From an uncultured Gemmatimonadales bacterium (GTDB lineage: Bacteria > Gemmatimonadota > Gemmatimonadetes > Longimicrobiales > Gaopeijiaceae), in contig CALFPJ010000077.1 in NCBI GenBank assembly GCA_937919655.1, positions 1-64,000 on the forward strand: a DNA stretch of 64,000 nucleotides, read 5' to 3'. The position numbers were made by a program, and so were the translations under genes. A model generated the notes under the pieces. The model saw only the letters and a list, made by a program, of their open reading frames with translations, was not told where the DNA came from and searched no databases. This document shows, in pieces, positions 49,593-58,284 of this stretch. The first letter of the stretch is position 1. Each line of letters starts with the position of its first letter.

Positions 49593-51077
49593 TCACACAT
49601 AGGGGTAGCGATTCAGTTTCGTCGGGTCTCCGAGCCCCGCAAGATCATAGGGCTGGATGTCCTTACGCACGCGCGCGGTGAAGGCTGAAACCGCTTTGGC
49701 GCTGGGGGCTCCGGCCCCCACGAGTCTGATCAGCTCTCCGTAAGCAGCCTGGACCAAGCCCCTAAATCGCTCGTCATGGGCATTCAGGAAGCCGTCATCC
49801 GGGCCGGCCTTCCCCTCCTCCCGCCGCACCTCACTCCAGATCGCGCCAGTGAAGTAGTACAGGCTGAAGGCGGTCATGAGCTCAAAGTTGCAGAACGCAG
49901 CCTGGCAGCCATGAATGAGCATATCGAGCAGATCGACTTCGTTTTGGAGCGAATCGTCGTAGGCCTTCAGTGCCTCCGCCAAATCCGGGGCGCCCAGCCC
50001 GACCGAGAGCGCACGGGCCAACCGCTCCACGCCATACAGGGTATGGGCGTTTCCTGGGCTCAGGAGCGGGTCGATGAAGTAGGCGGCCGCCGGAAGTAGC
50101 CCCCAATCATTCCCCGCCGAGGGCCTGAGTCGACGTTGTAGGAGCGCCGTGCCGGTCAGTGGCCTGGTCGGGCGAGCGTCCGCCATCTGAGCCGCCACGG
50201 ACGGATAGCGCGCCAGGAGCTCTCGCCACGTTCGGTCCGGCGATGCGCCTGTCGGCGCGCCCGTCAACACGGCGCCGACACTGGTCACGCCATGATCGAA
50301 GGCCAGCGCCCACATCCAGCCTTCCTCCAGGATGTGATGTAACGCGGCGGCATCAGGAGGAAATGGGCTCCCCGCGAGACTACCGCCGGACTCTTCATAG
50401 ATCGCCCCCCAGGGCCGGACGCCCTCGAAGTGCGAGAAGACCGCATGGGATTGGGTCGCCAAATCGTCGGCGTGATCCTCCAGGCCGAGGGCATCCTTCA
50501 AGGGCCCAAGCCCACCCGAGGCGTCGATGACAAAATCCGCCTGGATCTGGCGCGTTCCCTCCGGGCCGATCGTCTCAAGCGTCCAGCCGTTTTCCCGACG
50601 CACACCGGTAACCTCGACGCCTTCGAGCACTGAGACACCTCTCGCGCGCGCTGCAGTGGCGAAAAAGGCGTCGAGGTCTTCACGGAGCCACTGGGTGTCC
50701 CCTGCGGCCTCCGATGCGTTCGCCGCCACAAACAATTCGTTCTTGTGGTCGTTACGCGGCCCGAAGTCTGATCCGGGCTCGTGCGCGAAGAAGCTGAACC
50801 CGCGTTTCGGGCCACAGCGAAGCTCCGGGTAGGTGGCCTTCCACGTACCGTACTTGCACAGCGGCAGGAGCTCGTCGAGCCCGTAGCGCTCACACAGACC
50901 CTTCAGCACCAAATTCGCCAACGGCGTCGTGGACTCCCCAATCGCGAAGCGCGGATGCCGACCCCGTTCCAGCACCACGACGGAACGACCCTGAGAGGCG
51001 AGGCACATCGCGACGAGTGTGCCGCCAAAACCACCGCCGATCACGGCGACCTCATGGCGGCGCCTGGCGGCGCTCAT
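49593..51077 (-). CDS. flavin-dependent halogenase/monooxygenase-like enzyme
   Basis: A 494-residue flavoprotein of the tryptophan-halogenase-like fold. FAD binding is clear: VIGGGFGGTLVAMCLASQGR (GxGxxG, residues 12-31), VVVLERGRHPRFAIGESTTP, and FVIDASGGLGPL (DxSG). The halogenase signature WxWxIP is only partly kept (GWMWALAFDHG), so chlorination is uncertain; hydroxylation or oxidation is equally possible. A helical C-terminal half (AHTLYGVERLARAL, VDLLDMLIHGCQ, YYFTGAIWSEVRREEG) forms the substrate lid. ATG 51077 overlaps the stop of the radical SAM gene by 4 bp, so these are translationally coupled. It is the last gene of the operon beginning at 53473. Confidence 0.83.
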   Translation of the reverse strand: MSAARRRHEVAVIGGGFGGTLVAMCLASQGRSVVVLERGRHPRFAIGESTTPLANLVLKGLCERYGLDELLPLCKYGTWKATYPELRCGPKRGFSFFAHEPGSDFGPRNDHKNELFVAANASEAAGDTQWLREDLDAFFATAARARGVSVLEGVEVTGVRRENGWTLETIGPEGTRQIQADFVIDASGGLGPLKDALGLEDHADDLATQSHAVFSHFEGVRPWGAIYEESGGSLAGSPFPPDAAALHHILEEGWMWALAFDHGVTSVGAVLTGAPTGASPDRTWRELLARYPSVAAQMADARPTRPLTGTALLQRRLRPSAGNDWGLLPAAAYFIDPLLSPGNAHTLYGVERLARALSVGLGAPDLAEALKAYDDSLQNEVDLLDMLIHGCQAAFCNFELMTAFSLYYFTGAIWSEVRREEGKAGPDDGFLNAHDERFRGLVQAAYGELIRLVGAGAPSAKAVSAFTARVRKDIQPYDLAGLGDPTKLNRYPYV

Positions 51078-52099
51078 CGGCAGTCGCAGGGTACGGGGGC
51101 GGGCACGATCTGGTCGAGGTTCATACGTCGGAGTCGCGTGATGCGCGCCTGAGCACACCGCGGGCAATGCGCGATCCTCTCCACATCCCACAGGTCGGAG
51201 AAGACACGTCCGAGCCCGAGGGCCACGCCGTACTCCGCCACGGCCTCCAAGGACGCGAGTGATGGCTGAGCGAAATCGCCGCGGCTCGCCAGCGCGTCGA
51301 GCGCGCCGTTCCCGGCACGAGTCGGGATTACCGAACAGCATTCCACGCCAACCGAGAACGCGAAGTCGAGAGAGCGACACGCCCACTCGACGCCCTCGGC
51401 TTCTGTCATGAATGGCGCCCGCACAAGGATGAAGGCCCGTACGTGAAGGTCCGCAGCGCGGAGGCGCTTGGTTGCGACTTCGAAGTCGGTCAGCGTCATG
51501 CGCTTGTTCAGGCGCGGGAGAATCTGCGGATGCACGGTTTCCAATCCCATCGCCACATCGACTGCAACGCCCGCTGCATCACGAAACGCGACGGCCCTGT
51601 CATCCAGCATCTTCGGATGGTTCTCTAGGATCACCGAATCGAGGTGCCCCACCCGCGCCGCGATCGCGGCACGGTCCGCAGGGGCAATCGCCCGGTCATC
51701 GAAGAAGTTTCCTGCGTTGTAGAGCTTCACATGACGGACACTCGGCATCCCTTCAAGTGCAGCAGCCACCTGCGCATCGACCGCCCCGGCCGGGACCGAC
51801 TCATCCGTCGTGTACTTCCACAGATCGCACATGAGGCAGGTGAACGGACACTCACGATTCGTGATGAACACGGTGCCGGTCGGGTCCACGGACCCTGAGC
51901 GACTCCGTTCGTCCTCTACCTCGAAGGCCTGGGGTTTCCACGGATCGAGTTCCGACTTCTCTGACCGGAGTGAGCGGATCCACTTCGTGGCCTCGGCAGC
52001 CCCGGTCGGCAGCGGACCCCTCATCGCCAGGGCTAGGGTCTCGTCGCCAGGGTCCGTTCGCCGTCGACCGAAGGTCTCGGGCACGACACTATCTGGCAC
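51074..52099 (-). CDS. radical SAM protein resembling archaeosine synthase beta subunit (RaSEA)
   Basis: A 341-residue radical SAM enzyme. The [4Fe-4S]-SAM motif is at residues 84-91 in NRECPFTCLMCDLW (Cys84, 88, 91). The middle and C-terminal parts read KLYNAGNFFDDRAI, ILENHPKM, AMGLETVHPQILPRLNKRMT and SVIPTRAGNGALDALASRGD, ending in MNLDQIVPAPVPCDC with extra cysteines. From memory these are highly characteristic of the archaeal TIGR01210/RaSEA family, which acts with ArcS in archaeosine formation in tRNA. The presence of such a protein in bacteria beside an asparagine-synthetase-like ligase is unusual. The start is ATG 52099; the stop overlaps the halogenase-like gene. Resemblance to RaSEA should be verified by search. 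Confidence 0.82.
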   Translation of the reverse strand: MPDSVVPETFGRRRTDPGDETLALAMRGPLPTGAAEATKWIRSLRSEKSELDPWKPQAFEVEDERSRSGSVDPTGTVFITNRECPFTCLMCDLWKYTTDESVPAGAVDAQVAAALEGMPSVRHVKLYNAGNFFDDRAIAPADRAAIAARVGHLDSVILENHPKMLDDRAVAFRDAAGVAVDVAMGLETVHPQILPRLNKRMTLTDFEVATKRLRAADLHVRAFILVRAPFMTEAEGVEWACRSLDFAFSVGVECCSVIPTRAGNGALDALASRGDFAQPSLASLEAVAEYGVALGLGRVFSDLWDVERIAHCPRCAQARITRLRRMNLDQIVPAPVPCDCR

Positions 52100-52141
52100 A
52101 GGACACTAGTGAAGTGTATCCGATGAAACGGTGACACTCCA

Positions 52142-53473
52142 CTAGGAGTAGAGCCCGGCAAAGGCCCGTCGGTACTCCATAGGATCGTTCGGGAACGCCC
52201 GCTCAAATGCGCCGTCCTCAAGAGCCCCATGCTGGAAGCGACACTTCTCAAACACAGGCATGTCCATACCCGTCACCGCGCGCACTCCGGCGGCGACTAG
52301 GCGACCCTTCAGTTCGTAGAGCCGCTCGTGGTCCCAGTCGGTCCACTGGATATACGGGATCGACTCGGCGACTCGGATGACCTCGGGCCGCGTGAACGGA
52401 CTGAAGCCGTCGAATCCATGCAGGGCGGCCGGCGCATAGGTGCGGGCATAGCTTCGGCTCAAACCGCCGCTGTAGGTGAGGGAGTGCTTGATGCTGTGCA
52501 CCCCCCAACCTTCTTGATACAACATCGAGTTGTTGAGAACGCTGCGGATGGTGAGTTCTGGATTATCCTCGATGGGATAGTCCTTGAGGTTCTCGTCCCC
52601 ACCGTCGCCGTCGAGCAGGTTCTTCCATTGGGGGTATCGCGCGCGGATGCCCTTCACAAGCGCGAGACCCATGGTGGCCGCCTCGATGTCGAGCGGTTTG
52701 TAGTCCTCGACAACCCGCACCGTCTCACGCCAGTCGAGGTCGGCGGTGCCCACCTCGATCGACTCGTGATAGACCGAGAGGTCGAGTTGTTCCAGGAAGG
52801 AGCGCGCACGCTCGACGTCAGCACCGCCGCCGTCTACAGACAAGGTGAACGCCTTCAAGCGCGTGGGGACATCACCGCGCTCCAGGAGCGCATGGAGCGT
52901 GAGGAGAAAGACTGCACCAGAATCGATGCCACCTGAGAAGCAGACCCCCAGAGGGCCGGCGGGCGCCTTGTTCTCGATCCACTTCTGGATCTCGCCGTAG
53001 GCAGCGCGGACATAGGCCTCGCCGAGCGCGTCTGCATCGTCTGTGGACGTGCCCCGAGCGGGATCGAAGAAGCGCTCGAACGTAGGGGTCGGGTCCGGAC
53101 ACCCGAGCAGCTGTAGCTCCGTCACGTAGTGCGCCGGCACCATGCGCGTGTAGTACGGATGGAACTGGTTATCCATCTGGTTGTCGACGAGCCACTGGTG
53201 AATCGCGTCCACGCGGTCAGCGACGACCAGACAGGGGCCGTCCACCAGCTTAGCGATGAAGTGGCGGAGCGGTCGATCCATGGAGCGTGCGAGCCGCACC
53301 TTGATGCCGTCGACTGTGACCAGCGCGAACGAGCCGTCGATGGTCTGTATCGTTTCCGCGGGGCCGGTGCGGACGAGCTCACGGGCCTCATCGACGGTCA
53401 TGTTGAAGATCACGTTCTTGTCTGGGTCGGTGAGGTCGACGACACGGTTCAATGGGACGTTTCTGGAGTTCAT
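52142..53473 (-). CDS. asparagine-synthetase-like amide ligase without a glutaminase nucleophile
   Basis: A 443-residue protein. The C-terminal ATP-pyrophosphatase domain is intact: FSGGIDSGAVF (179-189), FTLSVDGGG, LLDGDGGDENLKDYPI and SPFTRPEVIRVAESIPYIQW. The N-terminal part (1-120) retains the late glutaminase strands (IDGSFALVTVDG, LARSMDRPLRHFI) but lacks the first Cys2 that class II glutaminases need, and it starts about 70 residues short. It therefore cannot use glutamine and is probably a ligase acting with ammonia or directly with another amine, as for lasso-peptide cyclases and beta-lactam synthetases. It precedes the radical SAM gene by 42 bp in the same operon. Substrate unknown. 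Confidence 0.85.
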   Translation of the reverse strand: MNSRNVPLNRVVDLTDPDKNVIFNMTVDEARELVRTGPAETIQTIDGSFALVTVDGIKVRLARSMDRPLRHFIAKLVDGPCLVVADRVDAIHQWLVDNQMDNQFHPYYTRMVPAHYVTELQLLGCPDPTPTFERFFDPARGTSTDDADALGEAYVRAAYGEIQKWIENKAPAGPLGVCFSGGIDSGAVFLLTLHALLERGDVPTRLKAFTLSVDGGGADVERARSFLEQLDLSVYHESIEVGTADLDWRETVRVVEDYKPLDIEAATMGLALVKGIRARYPQWKNLLDGDGGDENLKDYPIEDNPELTIRSVLNNSMLYQEGWGVHSIKHSLTYSGGLSRSYARTYAPAALHGFDGFSPFTRPEVIRVAESIPYIQWTDWDHERLYELKGRLVAAGVRAVTGMDMPVFEKCRFQHGALEDGAFERAFPNDPMEYRRAFAGLYS

Positions 53474-53576
53474 TTTTTTCCAGGTCGGTACGGATAGCCA
53501 GGTCGTGCGGGGTCGGAACTGTCTACGCGACTGTACTACCCGCCGAACGGTTCTGCGAGCCGTGCGGAATGCCCAC

Positions 53577-53861
53577 TCAGATTCCGTACGCCTTCAACCT
53601 TCGTAGCGGAGGCTCAGCGGAGTCCTTCCAGTTCCACCACTTGAGAAGGTCGGCGTCCCGACCGCCCTCAGCGTAATACACGGCGCATCGGTACACGTAG
53701 AGGTTGCACCGGTCGGTATAACCGCCCTGGTGCGCCGCCAATCTCACGAACAGCGCCTGGGGGTCGGCACCGTCCAGCTGATCGATCCTTTGGATGCCGA
53801 GTGCCTGCAGGTCCAATTCGGCCTCGCCCCCAACGCCAGGGATCTGCCTGAGCTCACTCAA
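53577..53861 (-). CDS. Cdd1-like helix-hairpin-helix protein
   Basis: A 94-residue protein starting at a TTG and matching the 'pathogenicity locus' (Cdd1) family: an HhH start ELRQIPGVGGEAELDLQALG, then HQGGYTDRCNLYVYRCAVYY and DLLKWWNWKDS, which are the family's conserved C-terminal stretches. HhH proteins of this size bind DNA or RNA non-specifically; the biology of the family is poorly known. It sits 27 bp after the stop of the lipoprotein hydrolase gene and 103 bp before the ligase gene, on the same strand, so it may be part of a longer operon with them. Confidence 0.75.
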   Translation of the reverse strand: MSELRQIPGVGGEAELDLQALGIQRIDQLDGADPQALFVRLAAHQGGYTDRCNLYVYRCAVYYAEGGRDADLLKWWNWKDSAEPPLRRLKAYGI

Positions 53862-53888
53862 TTGAGCATGCCCATATTAGCTCCGGCC

Positions 53889-55820
53889 CTACCGCTCGAC
53901 CCGAGCGCGCCAGAAAGCCGGATCCAACTCGGCGAACGCGATCTGGTCGATCACGACTTCGCCGGAGGTCGCCTGGTCGAAGACGAAGCGGACTGCGGTG
54001 AGCTGCCTCATGTCGAGGTCCGCGTTCGCGTCCGTGAAGTCGGTCAGGGGGATCGCGAAGCTCTGCATGATCAGATCCCAAGGACTGCTGCAGCCCTGGC
54101 AATCACGGCCTCGGCGCCGCATGACGTGCATTTCGAGCGGTTTGCGGATCGGTCCGTAGTCGGCCACCGCGACGCGTGCCGTTCTCCCGGCTGCATCCTC
54201 CAACTCCAACGTCACACCCACGACCGGGGCGCCAGAGCCGTCATTCTCCCCTGAACTGGCATCTGTGGGCGCCATCTCGAAGTTCAGGGAGTGCCGCCGA
54301 CCCAGGGCCCAGCGGGCCGCGATGCGGGCACCCAATTCGATGGTGTATCGAGCCGGTTGATCTTCGGCCTCCCTTACTTCGGCAGCCCCACCTACTTCGG
54401 CAACCTCCCCAGCTTCGTCGCCCGCGCCCTCGTCAGTAGCCCCACCCTTCGCGTCCCACCCGACGACCACCGCCTGGTTTTCTTGGGACCTCGAGGTCGT
54501 GGGCCGGTTACTTGAACGGAGTTGGAGGTCGGTCTCACGCCACGTCTTCAACCCCTCGCCCGCCAGGCGAATACCCGTGGCCGTGCCGGTCGTCACATCG
54601 ACATCCTCTTCGAACGAAGCGAGGACGTGGTCAGCGTTCGTCTCGAAGCGCGTGACGTACATGGTCTGAGGCAGCCACTGACCAATCACCCGATGATCAC
54701 GGAAGATCGGCAGGTACTCCAGGTTGCCCTTGAGTACCGCCTCCATGAACGCCGGTACGTAGATCTCCGCGAAGCGTCGCTGATCGCTCTCGGGCATGAG
54801 GCCTCTGAGGTCCAAGACCCGCGCGCTGCGCCCACCGGAGTCGCCTGAACCCCACGACGAATTCCATTGCCCGTGGTTGGCCCGGTAGACGTAGACCGCC
54901 GCCTTGAAGCGGAACTCATCCGAGTCGTTCCACTTCAAGCGGTCGTAGATGCGCAGGCCGTGAAAGCTCGTCACGTCACCATCGTGTGATCCGTGGAAGG
55001 TCAGATAACTCACATCCTCCATCACGACCTTCCGACCCGTTGGCAGGTACTGGCCATCCACCGGTGCGATCGACACCACGCCCTTGATGTCGAAGTTGAA
55101 ATCGAATTCAAGGCTCGCGTCGTCGGGATAACGAGAGAGTCGATTGAAGGCGGCAGCGTTGGCGACTGCCTCCCCGCCGCGGGAGTGGCCAATGAGCGCA
55201 ATATTGCCCATGTCCACCTTCCCCTCGAACGGGTTGCCGTCGTCCCCATTGAAGCGCCCGAACAGCTCCAAGTGCTTCAAGAGGAACCAACCACGCGCAT
55301 CGTTCTCGTTGTTGATGCCGCCGTTGAGGAAATTCTCGTCCACACTGGCCAAGATGTACCCCCGGCTGGCGAGCAGCTCTCCTAGGTAGTCATACCCGGG
55401 GTCCGAGAAGTCCGTCATGTCGTGGTTGCCGTGCACCACCAGGACCAGCGGAAAAGGCCCGTCGCCGTCCGGATACCAAACGCGTGCGTTGAGCGGCATC
55501 TCTTTCGGGGTGAAGCCCCAATATCCGTTTCGTTGATCCTCCGAGCGCCCGAGGCTCACCATCTTCGACGCATCGACCGCCTCTGTGGTAATCGCCACCG
55601 AATCTCGGTATTCCGGTCGGTTCTTGTCCGTGCCACTGCCGTAATACAGCGTCAGCACCTCGTAAGGGCCGGGCTGGCCTGGGTCGTCCGCTTCCAGCAC
55701 CTGATACGAAAGAACCGCCTGCGCATCGCTAGGCGTGAGCTTTAGGGCCGGCGTACAGCCGGCGGCGGCAATGACGGCTAAGGCGGCGGCGCGGAACGTC
55801 TTCGTGGCATTGAAATTCAT
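53889..55820 (-). CDS. large alpha/beta hydrolase lipoprotein with a C-terminal sandwich domain
   Basis: A 643-residue lipoprotein (lipobox AAAGC). A cutinase/PETase-like alpha/beta-hydrolase domain occupies about 95-400: LVLVVHGNHDMTDFSDPGYD (oxyanion loop), nucleophile elbow GHSRGGE, and acid/base candidates VAPVDG.../HGSHDGDVTSF and RANHGQWN. A C-terminal beta-sandwich domain (about 490-640; YTIELGARIAARWALGRRHS) may bind substrate. Between them is an acidic low-complexity linker (about 455-480; DEGAGDEAGEVAEVGGAAEV). It is likely a surface esterase or lipase. It is the first gene of the minus-strand group leading to the Cdd1-like and ligase genes. Confidence 0.85.
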   Translation of the reverse strand: MNFNATKTFRAAALAVIAAAGCTPALKLTPSDAQAVLSYQVLEADDPGQPGPYEVLTLYYGSGTDKNRPEYRDSVAITTEAVDASKMVSLGRSEDQRNGYWGFTPKEMPLNARVWYPDGDGPFPLVLVVHGNHDMTDFSDPGYDYLGELLASRGYILASVDENFLNGGINNENDARGWFLLKHLELFGRFNGDDGNPFEGKVDMGNIALIGHSRGGEAVANAAAFNRLSRYPDDASLEFDFNFDIKGVVSIAPVDGQYLPTGRKVVMEDVSYLTFHGSHDGDVTSFHGLRIYDRLKWNDSDEFRFKAAVYVYRANHGQWNSSWGSGDSGGRSARVLDLRGLMPESDQRRFAEIYVPAFMEAVLKGNLEYLPIFRDHRVIGQWLPQTMYVTRFETNADHVLASFEEDVDVTTGTATGIRLAGEGLKTWRETDLQLRSSNRPTTSRSQENQAVVVGWDAKGGATDEGAGDEAGEVAEVGGAAEVREAEDQPARYTIELGARIAARWALGRRHSLNFEMAPTDASSGENDGSGAPVVGVTLELEDAAGRTARVAVADYGPIRKPLEMHVMRRRGRDCQGCSSPWDLIMQSFAIPLTDFTDANADLDMRQLTAVRFVFDQATSGEVVIDQIAFAELDPAFWRARVER

Positions 55821-55907
55821 GCTGCCACTCTAGGTGTCCATTGCCTGTCCTGGCAATCACCTCCGCTCCTTAATAACGTTGGGCCCCAATCACCCTACGG
55901 AGAATCC

Positions 55908-56375
55908 ATGGCCAATCCGACGGTCACATTTGAAACCAGCGCTGGAACGTTCACCGCCGAGATGTTCGAAGACGTCGCGCCGAAGACGGCCGGCAACTTC
56001 CTCAAGCTCGTGCGTGAGGGATACTACGACAGCATCATTTTCCACCGCGTCATTGACGGCTTCATGATCCAAGGCGGAGACCCGACCGGAACAGGAACCG
56101 GCGGTCCCGGCTACCAGATCCCCGATGAGTTCGCTCCTGGGTTGAAACACACCCACTCGGGAATCTTCTCGATGGCGAATTCCGGCCCCAATACCGGCGG
56201 CTCGCAGTTCTTCATCACGCTGGCTGCGACCCCGTGGCTCGACGGTAAGCACGCGATCTTCGGGAAGATTTCGTCCGGAATGGACGTCATCGAGTCGATC
56301 GGCAAGTGCGCGACGAACCCCGGTGATCGTCCGAAAGAAGAGATCGTCATGACGAAGGTGACGGCTTCGGAGTAA
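55908..56375 (+). CDS. cyclophilin-type peptidyl-prolyl isomerase
   Basis: A 155-residue cytoplasmic cyclophilin without signal peptide. The catalytic core is intact: FHRVIDGFMIQGGDPTGTGT (FHRxI, Arg and GGD), HTHSGIFSMANSGPNTGGSQFFIT (Gln and Phe of the site) and LDGKHAIFGKI (His). It catalyses cis-trans isomerisation at prolyl bonds during protein folding. ATG 55908 has a weak GGAG ribosome site. Divergent from the lipoprotein hydrolase; no operon partners. Confidence 0.95.
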   Translation: MANPTVTFETSAGTFTAEMFEDVAPKTAGNFLKLVREGYYDSIIFHRVIDGFMIQGGDPTGTGTGGPGYQIPDEFAPGLKHTHSGIFSMANSGPNTGGSQFFITLAATPWLDGKHAIFGKISSGMDVIESIGKCATNPGDRPKEEIVMTKVTASE

Positions 56376-56389
56376 GCGCGACCGCGTGA

Positions 56390-56439
56390 CCCTTGGCGGC
56401 GCCCCCCCCGGCGCCAAGGGCCGCTGGCCGCTGGCCGCT
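56390..56439. repeat. hairpin followed by three GGCCGCT repeats
   Basis: CCCTTGGCG (56390-56398) pairs with CGCCAAGGG (56412-56420) after the cyclophilin stop and could act as a weak terminator, although no T-run follows. It leads directly into three perfect tandem copies of GGCCGCT (56419-56439). Replication slippage is the simplest explanation for the repeat. Confidence 0.6.
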
Positions 56440-56480
56440 GGGCCGGATGACTCATCCAGAATAAACGGAGTAACAGCATC

Positions 56481-57908
56481 ATGCGCAGAGTCTCGGTTGC
56501 ACTGACACTCCTCTTCGTGCCCTTCGGTCTCTCCGCCCAGGATTCGAGCGCGGGCTATACGGAGCCATACCAACAGCAAGCCCTGGACATCTACCGGACC
56601 ATCATCGGGTACCGGAGCTCCGCCACGCATGGGAGCGTTCCGGAGGTGGCCACCTACCTAGCCGAGCAGTTCAAGGCGGGCGGCTTCCCCTCCGAAGACG
56701 TTCACGTGCTTCCCTTCGAGGTCGAAGGCGGAGAAGAAACAGCCGGACTGATCGTGCGCTATCGCGGGGATGGATCGTCTGGGGATCGCCCGATCTTGCT
56801 GCTCGCACACATGGACGTGGTCGACGCGCTTCCCGAGGACTGGGACCGCGACCCGTTCACCCTCGTCGAAGAGGACGGCTACTTCTTCGGGCGAGGCAGC
56901 CTCGATGACAAGTTCGGCATCACGATGTTGACGACGACCTTCCTCCGAATGAAAGCCGAGGGCTTCGTCCCGAACCGCGACCTCGTGATCGCTTTCACTG
57001 GGGATGAAGAAACTGGGATGATGTCGGCGCGTCGCATGGTGACCGTCCATAGGGACCTGACGGACGCCGAGTTCGCTCTGAATGCGGACGGAGGTGGCGG
57101 CGTCCTCCAGGAAGACGGCACGCCCATCAGCTACGTAATCCAAACCTCTGAAAAAACCTACGCCACGTTCGAGTTGACCGTCACGAATCCGGGTGGACAC
57201 AGCTCGACACCTCGGACCGACAACGCCATCTACGACTTGGCGACCGCGCTGAAGAACATTGAGGCGTATCGCTTCCCTGTGATGGTGAACGAGGCAACCC
57301 GCTTGTATCTGGCGGGACAGGCGGCCGTCACTCCCGGCGAGGTCGGAGAGGCGATGGCTCGTCTGGCAAATAACCCCGATGACTCGCAGGCGGCAGAAGT
57401 CCTTTGGCACCAGCCGGAGGTCGTGGGCATCACACGGACGACGTGTGTCGCTACCATGCTGCGGGGCGGGCACGCCGAGAATGCGCTGCCTCAATCCGCT
57501 ACTGCAACCGTGAACTGCCGCATCTTTCCCGACGTTGATGTGTCAGCCGTGCAGGCCACGCTGGAGCGAGTTGCGGCGACGACCCAACTGACGATCCAAG
57601 TGATCGGCGACCCCAAGGCCAGCCCCGCGTCTCCCATTCGGGCGGACATCGTGGACGCCGTCACCGCCGCGGTGGAGGCGAGATATCCCGGCATCCCGAT
57701 CATCCCCTACATGGCACCCTACGGAACCGACGGGAAAGAAACCCGGGCGGGGGGGATCCCCACCTATGGCGTCATGGGCGTGTTCATCAAGGACAGCGAT
57801 CAGTTCGCCCACGGCCTCAACGAACGCGTTTCGGTGCGCGAGTTCTACGGGGGCCTCGAACATTGGTACACGATTCTGGGCAAGCTGGCGGGGCGACCCG
57901 CGGCATAG
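56481..57908 (+). CDS. secreted M20 family metallopeptidase
   Basis: A 475-residue exported zinc exopeptidase. Signal peptide (MRRVSVALTLLFVPFGLSAQ), then the M20 catalytic domain: LLLAHMDVVDALPEDWDRDP (first His and Asp), GRGSLDDKFG (bridging Asp), FTGDEETGMMS (catalytic Glu and Glu ligand) and AEFALNADGGGG. The lid/dimerisation domain lies at about 220-330 (TVTNPGGHSSTPR), and a last His ligand is in SDQFAHGLNERVS. It should cleave short peptides or aminoacyl-amino compounds in the periplasm, in line with the peptide transporter and amidohydrolases nearby. Very similar proteins are widespread in Gemmatimonadota. Confidence 0.92.
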   Translation: MRRVSVALTLLFVPFGLSAQDSSAGYTEPYQQQALDIYRTIIGYRSSATHGSVPEVATYLAEQFKAGGFPSEDVHVLPFEVEGGEETAGLIVRYRGDGSSGDRPILLLAHMDVVDALPEDWDRDPFTLVEEDGYFFGRGSLDDKFGITMLTTTFLRMKAEGFVPNRDLVIAFTGDEETGMMSARRMVTVHRDLTDAEFALNADGGGGVLQEDGTPISYVIQTSEKTYATFELTVTNPGGHSSTPRTDNAIYDLATALKNIEAYRFPVMVNEATRLYLAGQAAVTPGEVGEAMARLANNPDDSQAAEVLWHQPEVVGITRTTCVATMLRGGHAENALPQSATATVNCRIFPDVDVSAVQATLERVAATTQLTIQVIGDPKASPASPIRADIVDAVTAAVEARYPGIPIIPYMAPYGTDGKETRAGGIPTYGVMGVFIKDSDQFAHGLNERVSVREFYGGLEHWYTILGKLAGRPAA

Positions 57909-57991
57909 CGCGCCTGGGCTACAGGGACCGCGGGCCTAACTGAGGCCGGTCGTACGCACTGGGGAGCGACCCCACCGCGTCGCTCTGTGAC

Positions 57992-58284
57992 TCACTCTTT
58001 GGTCTCGAGCAGTCCGGCGATGTCTAGTGGCCGCGTATACATGTCGAGCGTACCGTCATCTCGCAGTGGCCACGCTTCCCGAGGCCGATCGAAGTAGAGT
58101 TCGATACCGTTTCCGTCCGGATCGCGCAGACAAAGAGCCTCGCTGACCCCGTGGTCCGCGGCCCCCTCAAGCGGAACCCCCGCATCCAAGACGCGGCGGA
58201 GGGCTCGAGCCAGCGCCGCCCTGTTTGGGTACAAGAACGCGGCGTAGTAAAGCCCGAGGGAATGGTCCGAAGTAATTGAGCGCG
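57992..58284 (-). pseudogene. glyoxalase/VOC gene truncated at an attC site
   Basis: The frame encodes the C-terminal half of a VOC-family protein: GLYYAAFLYPNRAALARALR, SEALCLRDPDGNGIELYFDR and a tail MYTRPLDIAGLLETKE. The family's N-terminal ~80 residues (first beta-alpha-beta-beta-beta unit) are missing. Homology begins about 30 bp inside the boundary of the attC site (58285), so the site or cassette appears to have disrupted or replaced the 5' part. A CCTAAC core-like sequence also lies just downstream at 57936-57941. It is not expected to be functional. Confidence 0.7.
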
